From assembly GCA_911728435.2 (NCBI GenBank), contig OU452198.1, positions 30,471,902-30,535,901 on the forward strand: a DNA stretch of 64,000 bases. Direction: 5' to 3'. This document shows positions 1 through 10,314 of this stretch, piece by piece. Both the position numbers and the translations under genes were made by a program. The notes under the pieces are model-generated. The model did not search any database and was not told the DNA's origin. It saw only the letters and a program-made list of their open reading frames with translations. Each line of letters starts with the position of its first letter. Positions within the stretch are counted from its first letter, which is position 1. The stretch is from Apoderus coryli (Eukaryota; Arthropoda; Insecta; Coleoptera; Attelabidae).

Positions 1-1914
1 CGAGTGGAAATATTATTGGAAAAAGAAGGTATCAAGAATGTTATTAATGTTAAACCCGAAGAATATGGAAATATGTCAAATGAAGCTAAAGCGGCATATG
101 AAAGAGATGACACCAAAGCAAAGTGTATAATAGTACAGTGTATTTCCGACAAATTTCTTGAATATATAAAAGATGCAAAGACATCTGAAGCAATGCTGAG
201 ATCCTTAAGAAATGTTTTTGAACGTAAAAGTACGTTTTCCAAGTTATTTATTATGAAGAAATTGTTGAAATTAAAGTGCACAACAAATGACCTACAAGAT
301 CATTTTATTAAAGTAGAGACACTATTGAGAGACTTAGAAGCTGCAGGTGCTACACTTGATGAAAGTGATAAAGCGTGTTATTTGTTATTAACGATGCCTG
401 ATAAATATGAAACTGTAATAACTGCGATAGAGACAGTTTCTACTGATATTACTCTTGAATTTGTGAAAAGTAGACTTCTTGATGCTGAATTAAAGTTTAA
501 AGACTCTCAACCGGATTCCTTTGTAACAAAAAATTGTGCTTTTAGTGCGGGAAATAAAATGTATAATCACTACAAGCCTAATAACAAGTGTTATAATTGT
601 GGCGAAACGGGACATTTTATTAAAGACTGTCAGAAAAATTCAAAAGTCGAAATGAGAGGCAGAGGTACATGGAAAAATAGTCCGTCAAGAGGCAGAGGCA
701 GAAACTACAGGACCGGATTCAGAAGACAAGCATATTTGAGTGAAACGGTAGAAGAAAATACAGGAAATATAGCAGATGAGGCTATAAGTTTTGTAACAGA
801 AGTTGTGAACGCAGGTATGGCAAATAATAAAAATGGTGAGTCAGATTATTTTTTTATTTTAGATAGTGGTGCAACAGATCACTTAGTTACAGAAACGATG
901 TCTAAATATATGAAAAATAAAGTTAAGCTTGAAAATGAAATAAGAATAAGAGTAGCTAATGGAAATACTTTAATTTCAAAGGAAAAAGGTACATTAAATT
1001 TGTTATATAAAAATACAAAAGTAAACATTGATGCATTAATTGTACCAAAATTAACTCACAACTTGCTCTCTGTAAAAAAGATAAATGAAAAAGGAAATAA
1101 GATAATTTTTGAATCAGATAAAGCAGTAATTAAAGGAAAAGTAGAAGTAGAATGCATGTCTAGAAATAATTTGTATGTTGTAAATTTCAAATTAGATACT
1201 ACGGAGTCAAATTTTAAAGCTGGTAATTTGACAATCACAGGAGACATGTGGCATAAACGTCTAGGACACTTATCAGAAAATTATATGCGTAAATTGAATC
1301 TTCCGTTACCGAACAAAATATGTGGTCCATGTCGAGAAGGAAAAGCAACTAGGGTTCCTTTTGAGAATAAAACTTTGCCGAGATCAAAATACATAGGTGA
1401 ACTGCTACACACAGACATAGGTGGACCAATACGTACTCCAACCAAAAATGATGAAAAATATTACCAAGTAGTGATAGATGATTTTTCACATTTTATGACA
1501 GTATACTTATTAAAGAAGAAAAGTGAAGCTCAATTTAATTTAATGAATCACATTAGAGAACTAAAATCACAAGGTTATAAATGTTCTAGGCTTAGATGTG
1601 ACAATGGAGGTGAATTTATATCATCAGAGTTGAAGAATTTTTGTCAACAAAAAGGTATAAAAATGGAATATACGCTACCTTATACAAGTCAGCAAAACGG
1701 AGTTAGCGAAAGGGCTAATAGAACTCTATTGGATAAAGTACGTACTATGTTTGCCGAAACAAATTTACCAAGGTATTTATGGGGTGAAGCAATAAGAAGT
1801 GCTGCCTACCAATTAAACAGATCTCCAACAAGCACATTGAATGGCGAGACTCCTGCAAAGGTTTTTTATGGTAAAACTGATTTAAGTAAGTTAAGTAAGA
1901 ATATTCGGAAGTAA
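1..1914 (+). pseudogene. Copia Gag-protease-integrase, partial, frameshifted
   Basis: Open from the first base of the window, so the N-terminus lies outside; the frame simply continues through the edge. It encodes the copia Gag region, a CCHC zinc knuckle (CYNCGETGHFIKDC, codons about 197-210 of this fragment), a protease with DSGAT (about 287), the integrase HHCC segment (HKRLGHL, about 417) and a DDE core (D in HTDIGG, D in CDNGGE, E in SERANR). It ends at a stop just after a duplicated five-base unit (GTAAG) near 1890, which shifts the frame before the reverse transcriptase. The same lesion is in copies B and C, so it predates the segmental duplication. Confidence 0.9.
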
Positions 1915-1951
1915 AGGTTGGACATTAAAATTACCTAACTCAGGAGATAAA

Positions 1952-3037
1952 TTGGAAACAAGAGCGAAAGAAATAAGAATGGTTGGATATAGTTTAAATG
2001 GATATAGAGTTTGGGATCCAGAAACCGATGAAGTAATAGTTTCACGTGATGTAAAATTTGATGAGACAGATATATTATATGGATTCGAAGAAGAAAAACA
2101 AAGCGATGAGAGAGGTAAAACAAATCAAAATGAATCTACAAATGTTGACGTAGAGGAAGAGGAAAATCAGACAGAAGAAGAGATAAATGATAACAGTTCA
2201 GATTCAGACGGAGAATATAACCTAACAAAATATGTAAATAAACAAAGACCAAATAAGAGGAAAGTTAATACCCCAAAGAAATTCAGTGATTATGAACTAT
2301 ATTATGCATATTGTTTTGTAGCTGAAGAAGAAGAGGAACCAAAAGACTATAGTACTGCCATGAAAAATGGAATTGAGTGGAAAAATGCAATAGATAAAGA
2401 GTTGAAAGCTCATGAACAACATGGTACTTGGGAACCAGCAAAACTGCCAGAAAACAAAAAGGCGATAGATACTCGTTGGGTATTCAATACTAAACAAAAT
2501 GGTTTAAAGAAAGCAAGACTCGTGGCGAAGGGATATCAAGAAGAATTACATTACAATGTATATGCTCCAGTAGCTCGATATCAAACAATACGAATGTTTA
2601 TTGCACATGCTATAGAAAATGATTATAAAATAACACAACTTGATATACCTACAGCGTTTTTACATGGTAATTTGAACATAGATGTATACATAAAAATTCC
2701 AGAAGGTGTAAAGATAGAAAAAGAAAAGAAATACAACTGCTTAAAATTGAAAAAAGCATTATATCGTTTGCGTGAAGCACCGAGAATGTGGAATGAAAGA
2801 TTTCAAAGTTTCGCAGATAAAAATAATTTAACAAGATCAGGACATGATTTTTGTCTATATATTGGTGATAAAGTTTGGCTACTAATATGGGTCGATGACA
2901 TAATAATTATGGGAACTAATAGCTGCAGAATTATAAAAGCATTAGAAACAGAATTCTCTGCGAAAAACTTAGGTGAAATGAAAAATTTCCTAGGAATGGA
3001 AATAATAATAAGAAATGTATTACCCAAACAACATTAA
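1952..3037 (+). pseudogene. Copia reverse transcriptase segment, frameshifted both ends
   Basis: Continuation of copia pol in another frame; the first codon is TTG, not a true start. It carries the end of the integrase, an acidic linker, then the reverse transcriptase (WVFNTKQNG, DIPTAFLHG with the motif-A aspartate, and the catalytic WVDDIIIMG). It ends early because a 13-bp stretch present in copy C is missing near 3005, and the frame runs into a stop after LPKQH. Copy B shares this deletion and copy C does not, so A and B are closest relatives. Confidence 0.88.
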
Positions 3038-3045
3038 TTGACAAA

Positions 3046-3816
3046 ATGCTTAAAAAATTCAAAATGCAAGATTGCAACATTGTGCGTACGCCTATGGAAT
3101 CCAATTTCCAAGTCAATCAAGACTTAGAAACGAAAACAAATATACCTTATAGAGAACTAATAGGTTCACTTTTATATGTATCTACTATCAGTCGACCTGA
3201 TATAAGCTATCCAGTAATATTCTTAAGCAGATTTTTAGAAAAACCTACTGAGCAACTATGGCAAGCTGCAAAACGAATATTAAGATATTTAAAGTTTACC
3301 CGAAATATGAATTTAGTTTATCAAAAGAACGATAATGATGAAAACCATTTATTGGCATATTCCGATGCAGATTGGGGAAGTGATCATACTGATCGAAAAA
3401 GCGTTAGTGGATTCGCAGTGTATTTTAACCAAAATCTAGTGTCGTGGACTTCTAAAAAACAAAGTGTCGTGTCACAATCAAGCTATGAAGCTGAATACAT
3501 AGCTGGTGCATTAACAGCTTCAGAGCTAGTGTACTTAAGAGGTATTTGTTCCGATTTTTCGATAGACAATTTAAAGACAACCTTATTAATAGACAATCAA
3601 AGTGCTTTACATTCTATTCAAAGTTATGATAATAATAAAAGATCTAAGCACATTGACATTAAAGTTCATTTTATTAAAGATATTTTAGCAAAAGGTATTA
3701 TTCATGTTCTTTATATACCAACAAATGAAAATGTTTCTGATCTTATGACCAAATCTTTAACTAAAGAAAAGTTTGAATATTTTCGAAATAAGTTGATTAT
3801 AAAAGAAATTTTATAA
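3046..3816 (+). pseudogene. Copia RNase H segment
   Basis: Last part of copia pol: the reverse transcriptase connection (TPMESNF, GSLLYVSTISRPDISY) and Ty1/copia RNase H with the conserved acidic residues (SDADWGSD, SSYEAEY, DNQSA) and the SKHIDIK segment. It ends at the natural stop 169 bases before the 3' LTR. It is separated from the preceding part only by the 13-bp deletion frameshift. Confidence 0.88.
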
Positions 3817-3985
3817 ATGTTTAATTATTCTTTAGACATAATTAGAAATGTTATTCAAGAATAATTTCTTACTTTTTTGAAAAGCTGATGTTCTTATTAT
3901 TTTTGTTTTGTTTTTTAGAGTTTCATTTTTTTTGTTGATTTGCAATTTAAAACTGTATTGTATAAATGTTTAAATTGAGAGGGGG

Positions 3986-4171
3986 TGTTGAATATAAAAC
4001 TAAATAGTTAATAGTGGCAACATTGTATGCTCACTATAATAGATCCATATCACATCACCTGTGTTGTTGTTGTCGAGTAGTTAAAATAAAAGAGTTGTAA
4101 AATATATTACGAGATATATTGTGTTTCATTTTTCTGCACAAATTAACTATAATTGCCCCAATATTTCTACA
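3986..4171 (+). repeat. Copia 3' LTR, copy A
   Basis: A 186-bp LTR starting TGTTGAATAT and ending TTTCTACA, preceded by the polypurine tract GAGAGGGGG and followed by target duplication GTATC (4172-4176). It matches the complete LTR pairs of copies B and C. Confidence 0.95.
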
Positions 4172-4176
4172 GTATC

Positions 4177-4288
4177 AAGCCTGCTCTCAACACTGCAAAC
4201 ACGGACAAAAAAATATCTGAAGATGAAAATGCAGCCGAACACGAAATAGAATTAAGACGTTTGTATTTGAACTATTTAATAATGTTTA
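4177..4288 (+). pseudogene. P-element/THAP gene exon 3 remnant cut by tandem junction
   Basis: The 112 bases after the copia target duplication are the right half of an exon of the P-like THAP gene seen at 23818-24484 and 47589-55981. One frame is open and acidic (KPALNTANTDKK, then SEDENAAEHEIELRRLY). In copy C this sequence runs on into the transposase; here it stops at AATGTTTA and unrelated DNA begins. Confidence 0.75.
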
Positions 4289-4289
4289 T
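4288..4289. other. Tandem-duplication junction (start of unit A)
   Basis: Sequence left of this point matches 30060-30171 and 53844-53955. To the right, A and B share TAATATAGAGCT..., whereas C reads CTCTATAATTA... and stays in the P-like gene. This marks where the end of one repeat unit joins the start of the next. Confidence 0.85.
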
Positions 4290-5095
4290 AATATAGAGCT
4301 AACAAACTTATCGCTCGCTGCGTTGCCAAACTTCCGGATCTCGTCTTTCACACTTTAATCTGTGTATATCCGAGCACAGTAGCGCCACCTGGAGGAACTA
4401 AATTTGTATATGTTGGGATAAAATTGGTCAAGACGAGATCCATAGCAAAATCGAACTACGGCCCCCCCATAACCCACTGAGTCAAATAAAACCTATATAC
4501 ACCGAGAAAAAGCGAGATCCGAAATCGGATCTCGTCTTTCCAAAATGATCTCACCTTGTATGGTATACTTCTTCAAATGATCTCGCTTTGTATATATACA
4601 CCTGTTTGGTAGGATAAGATTGAATTTTATTTAAAAAAAAAAGTTTGGATGTATCATTTTCTGTTCGTTTGTGCCTATTCAGTTTTAGTTTATACACTAT
4701 TAAAATAGCAAAATATATGTTTAAAAGAAACCCCCTTTTTGATTTCATCATATGTAAATGTTCTTCACAATTGAAAATATTGACAAAAGAAACATATTGT
4801 TCACGTGAGTATGGAGAACCAGTTGTAGTATGTAGTTTTATCTGTGTTTAAACAAAGGAAAAAAAATTACATTACATTACATGTCTTGATGTTTTTATTT
4901 ATTTATATTTTTATATATTTTTTAATATTTTTTTTTAATTTGTGTATTTAACAATTAATTGTAAGTTTCAAGTCACCCTTTATGTTTTTCTTTTTCGTTG
5001 TATTTTAGTGTCCTGAGGACTTAATAAAAGTCGAAACGTCGACAGAGGAATTACTTTGTTTCTATAATTGACCTAAAACCAACCAACTTCAATTA
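4289..5095. other. Non-coding flank with GGATCTCG repeats
   Basis: No gene seen. GGATCTCGTCTTTC occurs twice (about 4337 and 4528), with inverted copies between them. A perfect 10-bp inverted repeat lies at 4513-4522/4525-4534 (CGAGATCCGA, 2-nt loop). The rest is AT-rich. A hammerhead-like core sits near 5013. Confidence 0.6.
5013..5043 (+). ncRNA. Possible hammerhead-ribozyme-like relic
   Basis: The sequence contains CTGAGGA (fits CUGANGA), a short stem GACTT/AAGTC around an A-rich loop, then CGAAAC followed by GTCGAC. This order resembles the hammerhead core found in some invertebrate retroelements. Stem II starts inside the core bases, so the fold is not canonical. The B copy lost 24 bp starting immediately after CGAAACG. 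Low confidence. Confidence 0.25.
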
Positions 5096-6470
5096 CTAAA
5101 ATTTTAACATTAAAATCATAAATATAACAGTCAAATAATTGTCCCCTGAAACCTCAAGGTAACCGAGAAATTCCGAATAACTATAAAATGCGTTTACAGT
5201 GAATAGATGCTTCAATTTGTTTTTAAAAGAGATTATGTTTGGGGAATCCTCTGGCAGCATATTAAAGAAAGCAATCCCAGAGTACATTGGTGACCTCCTG
5301 TACAATTCCCTCCTTGGTCGTGGAGGATGCAATTGATTTCTACCTCTTGTAAATTGTGAGTGTTGTGAACCGTTCTTTTGAATAAATCTCATCTTATTAA
5401 AGGTGACAGTTTATAGATGTATAAGCATAGAACTGTTAATACTTCTTTCCTAATAACAAATAAGGGTTTGCATGTGTCACGACCAGATAGTCCAAATATC
5501 AAGCGAATAGTCCGCTTTTGTGAAATGAATATTCGATGCAAATCCGTCCATCGCCCCCAAGAAATGATATAAGATAACGTCGGCTAGATTAACCCATAAT
5601 ACATTGATAAGAGGTTACGTCGATTAAAAATAGATCTTAATGAGAACACGATATGCCATTGCTTATATTTACCTTAGCACAAACACTGCTAAGTTGATCC
5701 GTCCACATTAGTTCACGATCGACTAAAACTCCCAACAAGTTAACAAGATCAGCCCACGGGAGATTATGACCACTAAAGCTCACATTAAATGGCAAGTTTG
5801 TTTGAAACTTATTAAATTGAATGGCGACGCTCTTACTCAAGTTAGTTTGTTTCTGTTGCACCACGACTGAAACTCCTCCAAAACAACGTTAGAGTATAGA
5901 GAAGTATATCGGAGTCTGCATCCTCAACCACTATCATTGTATCATCTGCATACAAAAACACCCTTCCGAAGCTAAGATGCCCAGGTAGGTCGTTTACATA
6001 TTATAGTAAGCATATGAGTGGTCCCAAAACACGACCTTGTGGGGTGTCGATATCAATACTCTCAGAATCGGAGAAAGCATCACCCACACGCACTGCGAAT
6101 CATCGGTTAGTTAAATAGGACTCCATCCATTTATTTAAGGGTCCACGCATCCCCAGACTAGCTTATCCCGCCCAAATGATTTATCAAATGTCAAATGCTC
6201 CCGATAAGTCAAAAAGCAAAGCAACCCTTATCCGTGCTGTTCTGGACACAATGTATGAAGTCAGTGACACAGGTCCCTTTCTAAATCCGCATGCTGACTG
6301 CCACTGAGAACTTCAAACCTGTCCAAGAAGTTGCAAATGCGGTCGGCCACCACCCTCTCGATTATTTTGGATATTAGACTAAGGAGAAGGAGTGTAATAG
6401 GCCTATAGTTCTCAATGTTAGTACTGTCACCCTGTTTGAAAATTGGCACCACTCGATCTCATTATAACAG
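5096..6470 (-). pseudogene. Decayed non-LTR retrotransposon (RT to 3' end), unit A
   Basis: Read on the minus strand from about 6470 downward, separate short frames spell a jockey/CR1-type reverse transcriptase in order: ENYRPITLL and KIIERVV (6261-6452); FDLSGAFDI near 6200; TPQGRVLGP near 6040; the catalytic LYADDT near 5950; LGVLVDRELMW (5637-5864); and the C-terminal ELYRRSPMYSGIAFFNMLP (5096-5392). Many frameshifts and stops separate the pieces, so it cannot be functional. It lies 3' of CDC40. It is unrelated in sequence to the better-preserved non-LTR element at 15194-17983. Confidence 0.8.
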
Positions 6471-6930
6471 GATAAAAAAACTTGGACACCTGTACAATAG
6501 GTCCCACAGTACACTGGGATTCTGGCAAGCAACACTATTTCTAAGAAGCAGACTTTTGATTCTTTTTAAATGACAGCTTATTGTACTGTTTGGACAAACA
6601 AATGAGAGCTTCAAAGGCACCACTCGAGCTCATCAACAGGATCAAAAAACATGGACCTGTAAAATAGGTCCCACAGTACACTGGGACGATAAAACTACAC
6701 CGAAATGAGCTTCAAAGGCACCACTCGATCTCATCAAGAGGATAAAAAATCATGGACACCTGTACAATAGGTCCCACAGTACACTGGGACAATAAAACAA
6801 CACCGAAATGAGCATAATCGTATATATGCAAGTAACGCTATTTCTAAGAGGCAGACTTTTGATTTTTTTTAAAATGACAGCTTATTGTACCTACTGTTTG
6901 GACAAACAAATGGGAGCTTCAAATATAGTT
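6443..6930. repeat. Cluster of diverged direct repeats 3' of CDC40
   Basis: CCCACAGTACACTGGGA occurs at about 6503, 6670 and 6773 within longer repeated blocks (GGCACCACTCGATCTCAT..., GACAGCTTATTGTAC..., GGAGCTTCAAA). The block is duplicated with internal deletions. The same module is in unit B (about 32302-32790) and inverted in D (about 63700-64000). Confidence 0.75.
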
Positions 6931-6940
6931 TAAAAAATCA

Positions 6941-6946
6941 TTTATT
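6941..6946 (-). terminator. CDC40 polyadenylation signal, unit A
   Basis: AATAAA on the minus strand, 43 bp past the CDC40 stop codon, in AT-rich sequence. It is conserved in units B and D. Confidence 0.6.
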
Positions 6947-6988
6947 AAATATACAATATATACAATACATTTTTAATATATAAAAAGC

Positions 6989-8086
6989 TTAATCCCAAAA
7001 CTTAATTAACCCATCCCAACCCGCCGTTACCAATTTACTGGGTTCATGCGGATGCCACAACACTCCAATGCAAACACCGTCATGTGCTTTCCATTTCTTG
7101 TACAATTTTGTTGTTTTCCAGTCCCAAATAAAACACTTTCCATCTGCGTCACCAGACACCAAATAACTCATGTCTGGTGAAAAGTCCAACGTACACGCAT
7201 ATCCCGCAACCATATGACCAGAGAATGTCTTCTTCCGGTTAATCTTAAACCGGTTCATCGCCGAAAATATCACTATTTTATTGTCCATGCTTTGGCACGC
7301 TAACCATTTGGCGTTTGGTGATGGAGTTACAGATGGCATACTATGCATTTGAGGGTCTGCGATGTATTTCATATCAACCGGAATGTCCCATTCCCACGCA
7401 CGCAGAGATTTATCATCGGATGTCGTGACAAATCGTCTATTGTCATCTACGAAAGTAATCGAATTAACTGCCCCTAAATGCCTATCGTATTCCTGAACTA
7501 CATCACCCGACCGAATATCCCAACATATAATTTTCTTATCTGATGTTCCAGCAACAAACAAATGCTGCTTGTTCTTATCAGGATTGAATTTAACACAATA
7601 TGGGATCTTTCTGCTTGTAAATCGGGATAATACTTGTCCCGTTTCAGTGTCCCATAACTTAATATATCTATCGTATCCTGCCGATAAGAATCTTTTGCCG
7701 TTGTTATCGAAATTGATGTCCCTAACAGCTTGTCGATGACCATAGTACGTCCTAATACATCTTCTTTCATTATACACTTCCCATAATTTGATTTTACAAT
7801 CCATGCCAGCTGATAGTAAGAGATGTGCGGTACGTGGGTACCACGCAATTGCGGAAACGCCTTTGGTGTGTCCTGACCAGGTATGGATATGGGCCTTCGG
7901 TAGGAAGCATTTGGTTGGAGGTGTGTCTGAACGCAAATTGACTCCAACATCTTGCGGGGGGTGTAGAAATGATCTGCCTTGGTAGTCGACTGGGTTATTG
8001 ATGTGTAGTACGGATTTTTCCTCAATTTGTTTTGCCTCGCCGTCAATAGGGCGGGCATGGCGTTTCATTCTTTTCGTCATCAATTC
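6989..8086 (-). CDS. CDC40: CDC40/PRP17 pre-mRNA splicing factor, exon 2, unit A
   Basis: C-terminal 365 codons and stop of the spliceosomal WD40 protein CDC40 (PRP17), which acts around the second step of pre-mRNA splicing in the nucleus. The sequence shows the family hallmarks: [107 protein letters not shown] and the terminal WDGLIKFWD, making a seven-blade propeller. The acceptor is TTTTTTCAG/GAATTG, which joins in phase 0 to exon 1 ending IELQ. Reading starts at the splice site, not at the nearby ATG. The joined protein is about 574 residues, close to the roughly 579 of the human protein. Confidence 0.95.
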   Translation of the reverse strand, partial: ELMTKRMKRHARPIDGEAKQIEEKSVLHINNPVDYQGRSFLHPPQDVGVNLRSDTPPTKCFLPKAHIHTWSGHTKGVSAIAWYPRTAHLLLSAGMDCKIKLWEVYNERRCIRTYYGHRQAVRDINFDNNGKRFLSAGYDRYIKLWDTETGQVLSRFTSRKIPYCVKFNPDKNKQHLFVAGTSDKKIICWDIRSGDVVQEYDRHLGAVNSITFVDDNRRFVTTSDDKSLRAWEWDIPVDMKYIADPQMHSMPSVTPSPNAKWLACQSMDNKIVIFSAMNRFKINRKKTFSGHMVAGYACTLDFSPDMSYLVSGDADGKCFIWDWKTTKLYKKWKAHDGVCIGVLWHPHEPSKLVTAGWDGLIKFWD

Positions 8087-8268
8087 CTGAAAAAATAATT
8101 GTAAATAATTAATCAGTTATTTACATACACTGAGTGTTTTATATACCCCCAAACAAAAAATTAATTTTTGCAGAGCAATAAAAGTTTATATGTAGGCGAA
8201 CTTATTAATACACATTATTATAGGAGTCTGGTAGCATTATATTTCTGCACTGAACAATTGGCACGGCC

Positions 8269-8354
8269 ATTTTGCACCTGCAACTTTTGACAAAACGTCG
8301 CTAGTTTTTGTTAGGCTGAAACTGGATCCTGTCCCTGCTCATCCGCATTGTCTA
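8269..8354 (+). pseudogene. Truncated THAP exon of P-like pseudogene, unit A
   Basis: Corresponds to the right half of the THAP exon preserved in D (62093-62252, minus). Here only HFAPATFDK-like sequence and the stretch to the donor GTAAGT remain, and 24 foreign bases interrupt it. It is oriented with the P-like transposase fragment at 10718-11390 and antisense to CDC40. Confidence 0.55.
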
Positions 8355-8396
8355 GTAAGTAAATCTTATTATGTAGGATAATTATTTAACTCAAAT

Positions 8397-8529
8397 AACA
8401 ATTAATTTTCTGAAGTAATCCATCTATCGAGGAGTGAATATTACTATTTGAATAAAACGACGTCTACTCCACAAACACCACACAATTTGTGGAGTAGACG
8501 TCGTTTTATTCAAATAGTAACAATTAATT
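8397..8529. mobile_element. Fold-back MITE with perfect 35-bp arms, unit A
   Basis: Arms at 8441-8475 and 8486-8520 are perfect inverted repeats (TTACTATTTGAATAAAACGA...) around a 10-nt spacer. The 122-bp segment lies between direct copies of AACAATTAATT (8397-8407, 8519-8529). D has one such 11-mer and no segment (about 62030), so the element is present/absent between paralogs. Confidence 0.75.
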
Positions 8530-8593
8530 GTTATGCTCCTATAATATATCCAACACAAAATGTGTTAATAATATGCTTGTATGACATGTTATA

Positions 8594-8960
8594 CAGGGTG
8601 GTCCAACGAAAAGTTTGCACCTAGCTTTTCTCTTTTTTTTGTAGTCGAATGCGAAAATGCTCGGACACGTCGATTTTGCTTTTGAGGGGGACACATTTTA
8701 AACATATTTTTCGATCTGCGCCTTTAACCCCCTAGCGGGGGTGAGTAACAACCCTAAAATTTTAAATGGAAAGAGGGGTCTAATGACATATCATTTGAAA
8801 GGGCACAAAATTGTCTTTCTAATGATACCCTATTTGTCGAATTTTACTAAAACAGTTAATACGAAAACGACTTTAAAGACATTAAGCCGATAATTTTGGT
8901 ATTAATGAGAAATACAAATAAGTTTTAATTATTGCGAGTGAAAACACCTGCAATCGTTAG
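8594..8960. repeat. Mariner left long TIR
   Basis: Inverted copy of 10315-10680. The match is almost perfect through the block ending TAATTTTGGTATTAATGA, then weakens to several mismatches near the inner end around 8940-8960. Confidence 0.85.
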
Positions 8961-9037
8961 TACATTCCAATGTTTGTTAGTTTTAACATTGCTTTGTAAA
9001 AAAAGTAAACAAGCTGTTAAATTGATTTATTAAAACG

Positions 9038-10111
9038 TTACATTAACAAATGTTGAAAATGTGACCCATTTGATTCCATACAATAATACAGATTTTGTTC
9101 AAATCTATTTCTAACATTTTGTAGCATATCAGGTGTTATGTTTCTGCACTCTTCTGTAATGCGTTGGCGAAGATCTTCTATGGACTCGGGCTTCGTGGCA
9201 AAACATTTATTTTTTAAGTGCCCCCAAAGAAAAAAGTCTAAAGGCGATAAATCCGGTGACCTGGCAGGCCATTCAATTGGGCCCCTCCTTCCAATCCACC
9301 GTCCAGGGAACCGGTCATCTAAGAACTGTCTTACAGGAGCCACATAGTGCGGAGGTGCTCCATCTTGCTGGAAATAAAGCCGATCAGCAGTATGATTTTG
9401 GTCATCTTCTATTATTTGTGTTATTAAAGGATCAATTGTGTCTTCAAGCATGTTTAGGTACACTTCACCAGTTAAATTTCCAGGAATAAAAAGTGGTCCT
9501 ATAATATGATTTCCTAATATGCCACACCAGACGTTTATTTTTTGAGGATACTGGGTATGAACCTCACGGAATAAATGTGGGTTACTGTCATCCCAGTAAC
9601 GGCAATTGTGCCTATTTACAGCTCCATTCAAATAAAATGTGCATTCGTCGGAAAAACAAATGTTAAATAATAATTGCGGATCTTCAATTAAACGCTGGCT
9701 CATTGCTTCACAAAATTGCAGCCTTCTATCAGGATCATCCTCATTTAGTTCCTGTACTAATTTGATTTTGTACGGATGAAATTTGTACGCTTTTAAAATT
9801 CGTATTATGGACGAACGGGAGACACCTGAGGCTTCAGCTAGTTGACGGGTACTTTGACTATGATCCATTTCAACATGCCCTAAAACAGCGACTTCCACAG
9901 CTTCATTTCTGATCGGTTTCTGCGGCTGGTGTTTTACATTACAGACAGATCCGGTATCTACAAACTTTTTAACTAACTTGCCAACGTACACATCATTCAC
10001 ATTTTTATCGGGATGTCTCTCATTAAATAAGCGAGCCGTAAGTCTAGCACTACTATTATTTTGAAAATAAAGTTTAACAATTTCAACTCGTTCTAGAATG
10101 GAATAAATCAT
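9038..10111 (-). CDS. Mariner DD41D transposase
   Basis: An intact 357-residue frame; I start it at the ATG at 10111 (MIYSILERVEIVKLY), because the longer frame upstream has only a TTG. The N-terminal half is a helix-turn-helix DNA-binding region (RLTARLFNERHPDK; STRQLAEASGVSRSSIIRIL). The catalytic domain has D1 in FSDECTF, D2 in FQQDGAPPHY and the third Asp in RSPDLSPLDFFLW, with 41 residues between D2 and D3. DD41D is the signature of the rosa family of Tc1/mariner elements. It probably cuts and pastes DNA at TA sites. No stop or frameshift is seen and both ends are present, so it could be autonomous. It sits inside the CDC40 intron on the same strand as CDC40. Confidence 0.93.
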   Translation of the reverse strand: MIYSILERVEIVKLYFQNNSSARLTARLFNERHPDKNVNDVYVGKLVKKFVDTGSVCNVKHQPQKPIRNEAVEVAVLGHVEMDHSQSTRQLAEASGVSRSSIIRILKAYKFHPYKIKLVQELNEDDPDRRLQFCEAMSQRLIEDPQLLFNICFSDECTFYLNGAVNRHNCRYWDDSNPHLFREVHTQYPQKINVWCGILGNHIIGPLFIPGNLTGEVYLNMLEDTIDPLITQIIEDDQNHTADRLYFQQDGAPPHYVAPVRQFLDDRFPGRWIGRRGPIEWPARSPDLSPLDFFLWGHLKNKCFATKPESIEDLRQRITEECRNITPDMLQNVRNRFEQNLYYCMESNGSHFQHLLM

Positions 10112-10314
10112 TTTGTACGGTAAAAGTAAAATAACTTGAGAAGCAACCAAACTGAATCAATGAAAAGACTAAAATAAACGGTGTAAATTCTTTTCCTACA
10201 CGTATCTGCAGTTTTTATTTCAACAAAAAACGCAAACGATTAGTGAGGAATTTAGTTCTGATAAATAAGATCGTGTTTTTGAAATCCCGTTTTTCTTCAA
10301 AGTAAATAATTTAG

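Larger units (their letters stand above)
1..4171 (+). mobile_element. Copia LTR retrotransposon, copy A (5' end outside window)
   Basis: Ty1/copia-type element with domain order Gag, protease, integrase, reverse transcriptase, RNase H. The window starts inside gag, so the 5' LTR and leader are not seen. The 3' LTR (3986-4171) follows a purine-rich tract and is followed by GTATC, the same 5-bp target duplication that flanks copies B and C. All three copies therefore descend from one insertion carried by segmental duplication. The coding region has two frameshifts (about 1890 and 3005), so it should not make a complete polyprotein. Confidence 0.95.

Noticed and set aside
1952..1954. Start codon of an independent copia ORF
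   Set aside because: The first codon is TTG and the sequence is the continuation of pol after a frameshift.
6443..6930. CRISPR-like or satellite array
   Set aside because: Only about three diverged copies with uneven spacing, in a eukaryotic context; better seen as duplicated repeat fragments.
7498..8058. 186-codon frame overlapping CDC40 exon 2 (also 33357-33917)
   Set aside because: An alternative-frame shadow of the CDC40 coding sequence.
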